64,000 bases of DNA, from positions 1 to 64,000 of the forward strand of contig JAEWGW010000029.1 in NCBI GenBank assembly GCA_023388055.1, given 5' to 3'. The notes beneath the pieces are model-generated. The model had not been told where the DNA came from and made no database searches. It was given only the letters and a program-made list of their open reading frames with translations. How positions within the stretch are numbered: the stretch's first letter is position 1; every line of letters begins with the position of its first letter. The translations under genes were made by a program, and so were the position numbers. Of the stretch, positions 42,539-51,175 are shown piece after piece. Source of the stretch: Bacillota bacterium. Lineage in GTDB: Bacteria > Bacillota > Bacilli > Paenibacillales > NBRC-103111.

Positions 42539-44035
42539 GTGGAGAACGAATATCTGCTGGAGATGAGAGACATCACCAAGGAATTCCCCGGTGTCAAAGC
42601 GTTGAATAGTGTCACCCTGCAGGTGCGCCCGGGTACGGTCCACGCCTTGATGGGTGAAAACGGCGCAGGCAAGTCCACCTTAATGAAATGCCTATTCGGC
42701 ATTTATACGCCGGACGGCGGCGAAATGCTGCTGAACGGCCGCAAGCTGGAACTGAAGAGCTCCAAGGATGCCTTGGATCAGGGCATCTCCATGATTCATC
42801 AGGAGCTGCATCCCGTTCCCCACCGCAGTGTAGCCGAGAATGTATGGCTGGGGCGGTTCCCCACGAAGGGTTTTCTGGTAGACCACAAGAAGATGATGCG
42901 GGATACGGAAGCGCTGTTTCAAAATCTGAATATGGACATCAATCCGAAGTCGCTGGTAGGGTCACTCTCCGTTTCCAAGGTGCAATCCATTGAAATTGCC
43001 AAGGCCGTCTCCTTCAACGCCAAGGTGATTGTGATGGACGAACCCACGTCCTCGCTGACAGGAAATGAGGTGGAGCAGCTGTTCCGGATCATCCGGGACC
43101 TGCGCAGCCGTGGCGTTTCGATTATCTATATTTCGCACAAAATGGAGGAAATTCTCCGCATCTCCGACGAGGTGACCATCATGCGGGACGGCGCCAGAAT
43201 CGGCACCTGGCCGGCCGCCGAATTGACCACCGACCTGATTATCTCCCGGATGGTTGGCCGGGATTTGAGCCAACGCTTCCCGCCCCGGACTAATGTGCCC
43301 GGCGGCACGCTGATGAAGCTGGAGGGCCTGACCTCCGCCAACCCCATGTCATTCAAGGATGTGTCCTTTGAGCTGAAGCGGGGGGAGATCCTCGGCATCG
43401 GTGGTCTGGTGGGCTCCCAGCGGACGGAGCTGGTGGAGGCTATCTTCGGTCTGCGGGCATTGGCCTCCGGCAGGATTCAGCTGAACGGCAAGAATGTAAG
43501 GATCAAATCCCCGGTGGATGCCATCCGCCACAAAATCGCCCTTTTGACAGAGGAAAGGCGAGCTACAGGTATTTTTCCGGTGCTGAATATCTTCGAGAAT
43601 ACGGTCATCTCCAATCTGGGACGTTACCAGCGTCCGCATCTTCTGTTGGACAAGAAACAAATGAAGGCGGATGTGGAGAGCAGCATCCAGCGCCTGCGGG
43701 TGAAAACGCCCTCCAGCAGCCAGCTGATCAAAAACCTCTCCGGCGGCAACCAGCAAAAAGTGCTGCTGGCCCGTTGGCTGCTAACCGAGCCGGATATTCT
43801 GCTTCTCGACGAACCCACCCGGGGCATTGACGTAGGCGCCAAATATGAGATTTATACGATTATCGCCGACCTGGCGAAGCAGGGCAAAAGCGTCATTATG
43901 ATCTCCTCGGAAATGCCGGAGCTTCTGGGGATGTCCGACCGGGTGCTGGTGATGAACGAAGGCCGCTTAAGCGGCATTGTCGACGGCAAAACCGCAACGG
44001 AGCAAGAGGTTATGCGCCTGGCCGCCCAGGCTTAA
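42539..44035 (+). CDS. mglA: Galactose ABC transporter, tandem ATPase
   Basis: A 498-residue double ABC ATPase. The first half has GENGAGKSTLMKCLFG and Walker B VIVMDEPTSSL, with an atypical signature (LSVSKVQSIEIAKAVS). The second half has GGLVGSQRTELVEAIFG (degenerate Walker A), the canonical signature LSGGNQQKV and Walker B LLLDEPTRGID. This asymmetry is normal for MglA/RbsA-type proteins. It starts with GTG at 42539, with GGAGG 10 bases upstream. Confidence 0.93.
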   Translation: MENEYLLEMRDITKEFPGVKALNSVTLQVRPGTVHALMGENGAGKSTLMKCLFGIYTPDGGEMLLNGRKLELKSSKDALDQGISMIHQELHPVPHRSVAENVWLGRFPTKGFLVDHKKMMRDTEALFQNLNMDINPKSLVGSLSVSKVQSIEIAKAVSFNAKVIVMDEPTSSLTGNEVEQLFRIIRDLRSRGVSIIYISHKMEEILRISDEVTIMRDGARIGTWPAAELTTDLIISRMVGRDLSQRFPPRTNVPGGTLMKLEGLTSANPMSFKDVSFELKRGEILGIGGLVGSQRTELVEAIFGLRALASGRIQLNGKNVRIKSPVDAIRHKIALLTEERRATGIFPVLNIFENTVISNLGRYQRPHLLLDKKQMKADVESSIQRLRVKTPSSSQLIKNLSGGNQQKVLLARWLLTEPDILLLDEPTRGIDVGAKYEIYTIIADLAKQGKSVIMISSEMPELLGMSDRVLVMNEGRLSGIVDGKTATEQEVMRLAAQA

Positions 44036-44072
44036 CTCCACCGATATTATTCATCCATAGGAGGATTGCGCG

Positions 44073-45104
44073 ATGAACAACATTGCCCTCAAAGATAATC
44101 TGAGAAAGTCCAAAAGCATTTTTTCGCAGAATGCCATCTATTTCGTGCTGATCGCTCTGATTGCGGGCATTGCCATCAAGGACCCCAACTTTCTGTCCAT
44201 CAATATTCTGCGGGACATTCTGCTGCAGAATTCTACCAAGGCGATTATCGCCTTAGGCGCCGCTTTTATCCTGATTACCGGGGGAACGGATCTTTCCTCG
44301 GGCCGGCTGGTGGGTTTATCCGCCGTCATCTCGGCGTCCATGCTGCAGGCCTCGGATTATCCGAGACTGTTCTTCCCGAACCTGCCGGAGCTGCCCTTGT
44401 TCGTACCGATTGTGCTGGCTATCCTGGTAGGTTTGGCAGTGGGCCTTATGAACGGCTGGATTGTGTCCCGGTTTAATGTGCCGCCTTTTATCGCCACTCT
44501 CGGCACCATGGTAATTGTATATGGCTTGAACTCTCTATATTTTGACATGAAACCCAACGAATCCCAACCTATCGGTGGCCTGCGGAATGACTTCTCCCAC
44601 CTGGGCACCGGCTACATCGGCCCCAGCGGACCTTATTCCATCCCTTACATCGTCATAATCGCCATTGGTGTAGCTGCTTTGGTGTGGATCATCTTCAATA
44701 AAACCCGCCTGGGCAAAAATATGTACGCCATCGGCGGCAATATTCAAGCCGCGGTGGTCTCCGGGATCAATGTGAAGCGGAATCTGATCTATATCTACTC
44801 CATCGCTGGTGCCCTGTATGGTCTGGCTGGTGTTCTGGAGGCGGCTCGTACAGGTGGCGCCACTAACAACTACGGCAACATGTATGAGCTGGACGCCATC
44901 GCGGCCTGTGTAGTCGGCGGGGTATCCACCTCCGGCGGCATAGGCACCGTACCGGGTGTCATGGCCGGTGTGCTAATCTTCGGCGTCATCAACTACGGCC
45001 TGACCTTCATCGGCGTCAGCCCCTACTGGCAGCTGATTATCAAGGGCCTGATCATCGTGGCCGCCGTAGCCTTCGACATCCGCAAGTATGTGGCGAAAAA
45101 ATAA
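44073..45104 (+). CDS. mglC: Galactose ABC transporter, permease
   Basis: A 343-residue permease with eight to ten membrane segments of the BPD_transp_2 family. Landmarks: FILITGGTDLSSGRLVGLSA, FNVPPFIATLGTMVIVYGL, and the cytoplasmic ATPase-contact region DAIAACVVGGVSTSGGIGTVPG. AGGAGG lies 9 bases before the ATG; 37 bases separate it from mglA. It completes the import system. Confidence 0.93.
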   Translation: MNNIALKDNLRKSKSIFSQNAIYFVLIALIAGIAIKDPNFLSINILRDILLQNSTKAIIALGAAFILITGGTDLSSGRLVGLSAVISASMLQASDYPRLFFPNLPELPLFVPIVLAILVGLAVGLMNGWIVSRFNVPPFIATLGTMVIVYGLNSLYFDMKPNESQPIGGLRNDFSHLGTGYIGPSGPYSIPYIVIIAIGVAALVWIIFNKTRLGKNMYAIGGNIQAAVVSGINVKRNLIYIYSIAGALYGLAGVLEAARTGGATNNYGNMYELDAIAACVVGGVSTSGGIGTVPGVMAGVLIFGVINYGLTFIGVSPYWQLIIKGLIIVAAVAFDIRKYVAKK

Positions 45105-45126
45105 CGGAGTTGCATGCTGAACTCCC

Positions 45127-45154
45127 TTGACTTTGCCGCAAAATTCAGTAAAAT
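45127..45154 (+). promoter_or_regulatory. Promoter of the met operon
   Basis: TTGACT, 16 bp, TAAAAT, about 25 bases before the S-box aptamer. Confidence 0.65.
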
Positions 45155-45177
45155 TATAAACAATCTAATATATCTGT

Positions 45178-45343
45178 CTTATCGAGAGTAGGCGGAGGGA
45201 CTAGCCCGATGAAGCCCGGCAACCGGCACGTTTGTGCACGGTGCTAATTCTTGCAGAAGCGCAAGCTTTCTGGGAGATAAGAGAGAGGTTGTCCGTAAAG
45301 CTGAACAGACAGGACCTTTCTCTTTGGAGAAGGGTCCTTTTTT
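45178..45343 (+). ncRNA. SAM-I (S-box) riboswitch with terminator
   Basis: P1 is CTTATC...GATAAG; the core reads AGAGTAGGCGGAGGGACTAG, CCGATGAAGCCCGGCAACC, and the AGCGCAAGCTTTCTGGGAG end. A terminator (AGGACCTTTCTC/GAGAAGGGTCCT plus T run) at 45311-45343 precedes metA. High S-adenosylmethionine should favour the terminator. Confidence 0.95.
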
Positions 45344-45361
45344 GTAAAGGAGATGATACGA

Positions 45362-46369
45362 GTGCCCATTAAAATTCCCGACCATTTACCAGCCAAAGAA
45401 GTGCTCATCAACGAGAACATTTTCGTGATGGAAGAGAAAGTGGCCTTCCACCAGGACATTCGTCCTTTGCGGATTGCCATTATGAACCTGATGCCTACCA
45501 AGGAAACCACGGAAACCCAGATTCTGCGGCTATTGTCCAATACGCCGCTGCAGGTGGAATTTGAGCTGCTGCATCCGGCCACCCACCAATCGAAGAACAC
45601 CTCCAAGGAGCACCTGAACCTGTTTTACAAAACCTTTGACGAGGTGGCGGACCAGCAGTTCGACGGGATGATTATTACCGGCGCGCCGGTGGAAACCATG
45701 GAATTCGAGGATGTCACGTATTGGAACGAGCTGACGCGGATCATGGAATGGAGCAAGTCCAATGTGACCTCCACCCTGCATATCTGCTGGGCCTCTCAAG
45801 CAGGCTTATACTATCATTTCGGTGTGCCCAAATATCCTTTGTCCGACAAGATGTTCGGGGTATTCCCGCACCGCATCAACAAGGATAACGTCAAGCTGCT
45901 CCGCGGCTTCGATGAAATCTTCATGGTGCCCCAGTCCCGCCATACGGAGGTCCGCAGGGAGGATCTCGAAGGGCTGCCCGGATTGGAAATTCTGTCGGAA
46001 TCCGAGGAAGCGGGGGTATATATCGCAGCTACCGCAGATGGCAGGCAAATCTTTGTGACAGGGCATTCGGAATACGATCCCTGTACCCTGAAGTGGGAAT
46101 ATGACCGGGATGTGGGCAAGGGAATGGACATTGCTATCCCGCAGAACTATTATCCGGACAATGATCCGGCGAAGCTGCCGCCGATTACCTGGAGAGCCCA
46201 CGCCAATCTGCTGTTTTCCAACTGGCTGAACTATTACGTGTACCAGGAGACCCCCTACGATTTAAGCGAGCTGAAAAAACAAGCCGAGCTTCTGCCCGCA
46301 GCCGCTGCCCAACAAGGTCGCCAAGCAGCTGTCGAGTCTGAAGCCTATGACTGGGGCGCGGGAATATGA
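45362..46369 (+). CDS. metAA: Homoserine O-acyltransferase, predicted acetyl-specific
   Basis: A 335-residue enzyme that activates homoserine in methionine synthesis. The catalytic Cys is in HICWASQAGLYYHF, the His in VTGHSEYD, and the Glu in KWEYDRD. The residue after GAPV is Glu (ITGAPVETMEF) where the Escherichia coli succinyltransferase has Gly; published mutagenesis ties Glu here to acetyl-CoA use. GTG 45362 is favoured: AAAGGAG sits directly on ATG 45353 but 8 bases before the GTG, and MPIKIPDHLPA matches the family start. The C-terminal ~30 residues are a variable tail. Confidence 0.92.
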   Translation: MPIKIPDHLPAKEVLINENIFVMEEKVAFHQDIRPLRIAIMNLMPTKETTETQILRLLSNTPLQVEFELLHPATHQSKNTSKEHLNLFYKTFDEVADQQFDGMIITGAPVETMEFEDVTYWNELTRIMEWSKSNVTSTLHICWASQAGLYYHFGVPKYPLSDKMFGVFPHRINKDNVKLLRGFDEIFMVPQSRHTEVRREDLEGLPGLEILSESEEAGVYIAATADGRQIFVTGHSEYDPCTLKWEYDRDVGKGMDIAIPQNYYPDNDPAKLPPITWRAHANLLFSNWLNYYVYQETPYDLSELKKQAELLPAAAAQQGRQAAVESEAYDWGAGI

Positions 46370-46385
46370 CACATTCCCCCAAAAA

Positions 46386-46455
46386 TAGTCCCCCAAAAGT
46401 GACGCGAAGCTCTGTAGCGTAATCCGATACCTTTTGGGGGAGCCCCCGCAAACCA
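46386..46455 (+). repeat. Dispersed ~70 bp hairpin element, copy A
   Basis: Starts CCCCCAAAAGTGA and ends CTTTTGGGGGAGCCCCCG; the outer arms are complementary. It is inserted between metA and metI. Copy B lies inverted at 62480-62553, with most positions identical over ~70 bases. Confidence 0.75.
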
Positions 46456-46497
46456 ACCGGAAAAATCAGTAAGTTCACATACAAAGGAGAGAACCCT

Positions 46498-47658
46498 GTG
46501 AAAATTGAGAGTATTCTGGCCCAGATCGGCTCCCTGTCGGAGCCGGTTACCGGGGCGCTGAGCTATCCGATCTACCAGTCCACCTGTTACCGCCATCCGG
46601 AGGTAGGCAAAAGCACCGGTTTTGATTACACCCGTACCAAAAACCCGACCCGCACAGTGCTTGAGGATGCCATCGCCCAATTGGAGGGCGGGGATGCCGG
46701 CTATGCCAACAGCTCCGGCATGGCTTCACTGCAGACCGTATTCGCCCTCTTCAGTCAAGGTGACCATCTGATCGTTTCCCTGGATTTGTACGGAGGCACC
46801 TACCGGCTGCTGGAAAAGGTAATGAGCCGCTTCGGTGTGAGTGCCACCTATGTGGATACCAACAACCTGGATGAGCTGGAGGCCAGCCGCCGTCCCAATA
46901 CGAAAGCGGTGCTGATCGAAACCCCCACCAACCCTCTGATGATGGTGACCGATATCGAACGGGTTGCGGCTTGGGCCAAAACCCACGGGTTGCTTACCAT
47001 CGTGGATAATACCCTTTTGACCCCCTTTTTCCAGCGTCCCCTTGAGCTTGGAGCCGACATTGTGGTGCACAGCGCTACCAAGTATCTGGGCGGGCATAAT
47101 GACGTGCTGGCGGGACTGATTGTCACCAAAGGCAAGGAACTGTCCGAGCAGATTGGATTTTTGCATAACTCCCTGGGTGCGGTGCTGGGTCCACAGGATT
47201 CCTGGCTCTTGGTCCGCGGCATGAAAACCCTGGCCCTGCGGATGGAACGCCATCAGGCCAATGCTACAGCCATCGCCACCTTCCTGGAGGGGCATCCCTT
47301 TATTGAGCAGGTTTATTATCCGGGACTGCCTTCACATCCGGGCTATGAGGTCCAAAGCCGCCAATCCTCCGGAAACACCGGGATTTTCTCCTTCCGGGTG
47401 AAGCATCCGGGTATGGTTCCGGTTATCCTGAGGGAAATCCGGCTGATTGCCTTTGCGGAAAGCCTGGGTGGTGTGGAATCCCTGATGACCTATCCCGCGG
47501 TTCAAACCCATGCTGATATTCCCCGGGAAATTCGCGATAAAGTGGGCGTAGATGACAAGCTTCTCCGTTTTTCGGTAGGGATAGAGCATGCGGATGATCT
47601 GATCGAGGATCTTGCCAGAGCTATAGACCAGGCGGCGCGTGAGACAGGTCTTCATTAA
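46498..47658 (+). CDS. metI: Trans-sulfuration PLP enzyme (cystathionine gamma-synthase / O-acetylhomoserine thiolyase type)
   Basis: A 386-residue Cys/Met metabolism PLP enzyme. FDYTRTKNPTRTVLE, YANSSGMASLQ, IETPTNPLMMVTDI, the Schiff-base lysine in HSATKYLGGHNDVLAG, and LGGVESLMTYPA are visible. Downstream of metA under the same riboswitch it should use O-acetylhomoserine with cysteine or sulfide. Cystathionine beta-lyase is similar; synteny favours metI. It starts with GTG, with GAGAG upstream; the 128-base gap to metA holds a hairpin element. Confidence 0.88.
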   Translation: MKIESILAQIGSLSEPVTGALSYPIYQSTCYRHPEVGKSTGFDYTRTKNPTRTVLEDAIAQLEGGDAGYANSSGMASLQTVFALFSQGDHLIVSLDLYGGTYRLLEKVMSRFGVSATYVDTNNLDELEASRRPNTKAVLIETPTNPLMMVTDIERVAAWAKTHGLLTIVDNTLLTPFFQRPLELGADIVVHSATKYLGGHNDVLAGLIVTKGKELSEQIGFLHNSLGAVLGPQDSWLLVRGMKTLALRMERHQANATAIATFLEGHPFIEQVYYPGLPSHPGYEVQSRQSSGNTGIFSFRVKHPGMVPVILREIRLIAFAESLGGVESLMTYPAVQTHADIPREIRDKVGVDDKLLRFSVGIEHADDLIEDLARAIDQAARETGLH

Positions 47659-47813
47659 ATTCGACAACTTGTCGAATTTTGTTCAAAAGTGAGGTTTTCG
47701 TCAAACAGAATTCGAAATATTCCCCTATGACTACTATGAGACTTGTGATAAAATGGTAGTGTTCGCATTGCTTGAAATCCGTCAGTCAACATGACCGCGA
47801 GGGGGGGAATATC

Positions 47814-49184
47814 ATGCGCAGCATGGTTAACAACGGTACCTGGCGCAAACAGCTTTTTATGCTGTCTCTATTGCCACTGCCTGACCGAATGCTGAAATAT
47901 TTTCCTCCCGGCTTTATATTGCGGGACCCGGTATACCGGCGGGTGGAGAAGGTGAAGCGCTCCGGCGGAAAGGCCGCATTAATGCTTTTCCATCTGGAGG
48001 ACTATCACCAATGGCTGAAGGAGGCCACTCCCGATTTTCTCGGCAGAGTCGAGAGGGAGCTGCGGAAGATTTTCCTAGAGACGGCCAGAATGTACATCAC
48101 CGAGGATGATTTTATCGGGGTCCAGCAGCATCTCTCCAATGAAATTTCCCTGTTTGTCCGGTTCGATTCCCATCAGGATTTTGGCCGCTGCGGGCTTGTG
48201 GCAGGCAAGATCAGGGAGGAATTCGAGCAACGGATTGAACGCCAATTCAGCTTACATATGGAATCCAACCTAACGATCAGGACGGGCTGCTCAGTTATTG
48301 AAGACAGCGCCAAGGGGACAGGCTTCGCTATAGAAGCAGCCTATCAACAAGCTATGGCTGCAGCTGCCAAGAATCTTCCGGCACATTTCGCCATGCAGCA
48401 AATGGAGCTGAAGGAGATTATCCGCATGGAGAATCTCACTGTACTGACTCAGCCGATTATGGACCTGAAAACAGGAGAGGTGTATGGATGGGAGATCCTG
48501 TCCCGCGGGCCCAAAAATTCCGTGTTTCATAATCCTGTGGAATTGTTCGAGTTCGCCGATCAGACGGATCTTTTGCCGGAGCTGGAATGGCTGGTTATCC
48601 AGAAGGCGATCCGGGAGATTACGGAGCGGCACATCAAGGAGCAGGTGTTCATCAATATTACACCGGTATCCCTGTCCGATCCCCAGCTTCTCGGGCGGCT
48701 CCTTGAGCATCTCAAGCTATCCGGTCTGGATTCCTCGCAATTTATATTCGAGATTACCGAACGGCATTCCATTAATGACTTCGAGCAGATGGCGGGTATT
48801 GTCCGTTCATACCGCACCCAGGGTTTCCGGTTTGCGGTGGATGATGCAGGCTCCGGCTATTCCAGTCTTCAATCCATCTCCGAGCTGATTCCCGACATTA
48901 TCAAGATCGACAAGTCGGTGATCCGCAATATCGACAGGGAAGCGGTGAAGCAGGCCATGCTCCGGTCGCTCCTGTACTTCGCGGAGAATATCAACTGTAC
49001 GGTCATTGCAGAGGGTGTGGAGCGGGAGGAAGAAGCCAACGTGCTGCTGCAGAATCAGGTGCATATGGGCCAGGGCTATTATTTTGCCAGACCCCAACCC
49101 TTCGAGCACGGACGCAATGTCATTCAGTTCCAAAGCCTCAAGGAAAAAATTATACATATGCGTAAAGCAGCATCCGGTGAATAA
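47814..49184 (+). CDS. EAL domain protein with degenerate GGDEF domain
   Basis: The product has 456 residues. The central region resembles a GGDEF fold but the active-site motif is gone (HLSNEISLFVRF in its place), so it cannot make c-di-GMP. The C-terminal EAL domain (about 200-450) keeps most catalytic residues: EIL at 227 for EAL, FINITP (Asn), FEITER (Glu), DDAGSGYSS, IIKIDKS (Lys), and VIAEGVE. It is therefore a likely c-di-GMP phosphodiesterase, cytoplasmic, with no membrane segment. GAGGGGGGG precedes ATG 47814; it is a single-gene unit. Confidence 0.85.
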   Translation: MRSMVNNGTWRKQLFMLSLLPLPDRMLKYFPPGFILRDPVYRRVEKVKRSGGKAALMLFHLEDYHQWLKEATPDFLGRVERELRKIFLETARMYITEDDFIGVQQHLSNEISLFVRFDSHQDFGRCGLVAGKIREEFEQRIERQFSLHMESNLTIRTGCSVIEDSAKGTGFAIEAAYQQAMAAAAKNLPAHFAMQQMELKEIIRMENLTVLTQPIMDLKTGEVYGWEILSRGPKNSVFHNPVELFEFADQTDLLPELEWLVIQKAIREITERHIKEQVFINITPVSLSDPQLLGRLLEHLKLSGLDSSQFIFEITERHSINDFEQMAGIVRSYRTQGFRFAVDDAGSGYSSLQSISELIPDIIKIDKSVIRNIDREAVKQAMLRSLLYFAENINCTVIAEGVEREEEANVLLQNQVHMGQGYYFARPQPFEHGRNVIQFQSLKEKIIHMRKAASGE

Positions 49185-49204
49185 CGGGTAAAAACCTTAC
49201 ATAG

Positions 49205-49238
49205 AGCATCCTTCCCGCTTGCCGGGAGGGATGCTTTT
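49205..49238 (+). terminator. Intrinsic terminator after the EAL gene
   Basis: A 13 bp stem AGCATCCTTCCCG/CGGGAGGGATGCT and TTTT. Confidence 0.75.
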
Positions 49239-49280
49239 ATATGGCAACTATGATAAGATAGATAGGAAACTTTAAAGGTA

Positions 49281-49315
49281 TGTCTTCAAAATCCGAGCGG
49301 GTTTGAAGACAGGCC
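49281..49315. repeat. Short hairpin element, copy 1 of 3
   Basis: TGTCTTCAAA...GTTTGAAGAC followed by AGGCCT. Related hairpins lie at 55443-55480 and 57052-57107. It lies just upstream of mqnC. Confidence 0.55.
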
Positions 49316-49336
49316 TTAGCAGCGGGAGGAGAACGC

Positions 49337-50467
49337 ATGTCCATTGACAGGATACTTCACAAAGCGGAAGCCGGAGGACGAATCAGTGTGGAGGAATGCG
49401 TAAGCCTCTTCGAGTCCGATCAGGTGGAGAAAATAGGGGCTTCTGCTGACAAAGTGATGAAACGCTGGAATCCGGAACCCATTACCACCTTTGTGGTTGG
49501 CCGGAATATCAACTATACCAATATCTGTGACGTGTTTTGCCGGTTTTGCGCGTTTTACCGTTCGGTAGACAGTGACCAGGGCTATGTGCTCCCGGATGAA
49601 ACCATTTTCCGCAAGATTCAGGAAACGGTGGATGTGGGCGGCACAGAAATTCTGATGCAGGGCGGCACCAATCCGAATCTGCCGTTCTCGTATTATACGG
49701 ATCTGCTCAAGGGGATTAAATCGCGTTTTGATATAACCATGCACTCCTTCTCCCCGGCGGAGATCCTGAAGATGAAGGAGGTCTCCGGAGGGTTGTCTCT
49801 GGAGGAAGTGGTCCGCCAGTTGAAGGAAGCCGGATTGGATTCCCTGCCCGGTGGAGGTGCGGAGATTCTGGATGACCGGACCCGGCGGAAGATTAGCCGG
49901 TTGAAGGGCTCCTGGCGGGATTGGATGGATGTTATGCAGACCGCCCATCGTCTGGGAATGAACACCACCGCTACCATGGTCATCGGCTTCGGCGAAAGTA
50001 TGGAGGAGCGTGCGCTGCATCTTCTCCGCGTCCGTGATGCCCAGGATGACTGTATCGTCAACAAGTACCCTTCCGCAGGTTTCCTGGCCTTTATCCCCTG
50101 GACGTTCCAGCCGGATAACACCAACCTCAAGAAGGAACGGGCCACCCCGGAGGAGTATCTGAAAACCTTGGCCATCAGCCGGCTCATGCTGGATAATGTG
50201 CCGCACTTCCAGTCCTCATGGGTGACGATGGGACCGGATATCGGCAAGCTGTCCTTATCCTACGGCGCAGATGACTTCGGCAGCACCATGATGGAGGAGA
50301 ATGTGGTTTCTGCCGCGGGTGCGACGCATAAGGTGAATATTGAACTGCTGGTGCAGCTGATCCGGGAAACAGGCAAGATTCCCGCCCAGCGGAACACCCG
50401 GTACGACATTCTGCGGATGTTTGATGACGAAGCCAAGGTGGACAGGGATTTTGTGATGCAAAATTAG
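49337..50467 (+). CDS. mqnC: Cyclic dehypoxanthine futalosine synthase
   Basis: A 376-residue radical SAM enzyme of the futalosine menaquinone pathway. The cluster Cys residues are C64, C68 and C71 in CDVFCRFCAFYR; FVVGRNINYTNIC, GGTEILMQGGTNP, DSLPGGGAEIL, and the C-terminal AGATHKVNIELL are conserved in MqnC. Other mqn genes are not in the window. GGGAGGAG is before the ATG; this is not part of a local menaquinone operon. Confidence 0.93.
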   Translation: MSIDRILHKAEAGGRISVEECVSLFESDQVEKIGASADKVMKRWNPEPITTFVVGRNINYTNICDVFCRFCAFYRSVDSDQGYVLPDETIFRKIQETVDVGGTEILMQGGTNPNLPFSYYTDLLKGIKSRFDITMHSFSPAEILKMKEVSGGLSLEEVVRQLKEAGLDSLPGGGAEILDDRTRRKISRLKGSWRDWMDVMQTAHRLGMNTTATMVIGFGESMEERALHLLRVRDAQDDCIVNKYPSAGFLAFIPWTFQPDNTNLKKERATPEEYLKTLAISRLMLDNVPHFQSSWVTMGPDIGKLSLSYGADDFGSTMMEENVVSAAGATHKVNIELLVQLIRETGKIPAQRNTRYDILRMFDDEAKVDRDFVMQN

Positions 50468-50515
50468 GAATACTGGGAATACGATGAAGTAAGGAAAATT
50501 GAAGGGATGGCGACA

Positions 50516-50797
50516 ATGGCGTACCAAGCAAAAGTTGTTGAAGCGGAAATTGTAAGTGATAATAAGCAAAACGGGTTCTTCGAGATTGTGGCCGTTCTTT
50601 CGGACCGCAACCGCTGCCGGATTTCCTTCGAGCGCAACTCCGAAACCGGCGAGGCGAAGGCAACCCATATTAATCGGCTGTACACAGTCCCTTGCGGCAT
50701 CTGCAAGAAGGATTACCTTTGTTATTGCCTGAACCGGTACATGGATGTCCTTGGCGAACAGGCGCTTGAAGTGGCTGGGGTTACGAAGGTATCCTAA
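50516..50797 (+). CDS. Small cysteine-containing conserved hypothetical protein
   Basis: A 93-residue cytoplasmic protein (96 from ATG 50507). It has a beta-rich N-terminal part (YQAKVVEAEIVSDNKQNGFFEIVAVL) and four Cys in CGICKKDYLCYC (residues 66-77) that could bind zinc or iron. I do not recognise the family. It lies 48 bases after mqnC and 27 before another tiny Cys protein, so the three may be co-transcribed; the shared terminator follows the third. Confidence 0.65.
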   Translation: MAYQAKVVEAEIVSDNKQNGFFEIVAVLSDRNRCRISFERNSETGEAKATHINRLYTVPCGICKKDYLCYCLNRYMDVLGEQALEVAGVTKVS

Positions 50798-50824
50798 TAC
50801 TACCCCTAAAGGAGAATCGGCTTT

Positions 50825-50986
50825 ATGATTACATGCGACGCATGCGGCAAGGTCAACGGTGAAGGTGATATCGGCGAGCACTGGATTTGTGACAGCTGCA
50901 AGGTGCCGGAGCCTGCTGACGACAAGAAGAAGGCTGAAGACGGAAACAAAGAACATGAGCACAGCCATAACCATAAGCATTCCTGA
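50825..50986 (+). CDS. 53-residue zinc-ribbon protein with His-rich tail
   Basis: Translation from ATG 50825, with AAAGGAG 10 bases upstream, gives a 53-residue protein. Two CxxC knuckles (CDACGK and CDSCKV) form a small zinc ribbon, followed by an acidic/Lys linker and a His-rich end (HEHSHNHKHS) suggestive of metal binding. It would be missed by a 60-codon cut-off. A strong terminator follows 7 bases later, which supports the gene. Confidence 0.75.
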   Translation: MITCDACGKVNGEGDIGEHWICDSCKVPEPADDKKKAEDGNKEHEHSHNHKHS

Positions 50987-50992
50987 CCATAC

Positions 50993-51023
50993 AACCGGCC
51001 CTCCAAGGGCCGGTTATTTTTTT
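50993..51023 (+). terminator. Intrinsic terminator
   Basis: A 9 bp stem AACCGGCCC/GGGCCGGTT, 5-base loop and a T run; it closes the mqnC-linked small gene unit. Confidence 0.85.
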
Positions 51024-51175
51024 GTATAGATGGCCCCGCTGTTAAATGGAGCCCTTCCTTCCATATTGTTGTTCGTATATCCCCATCTGCGGGGCATATA
51101 CTTAAAAAACAGTCCCCAGCAATATCCCCCAGAGGTTTTGCAGAAAACAGCACTTGGGAAGGGAGTGAGCGCAAA

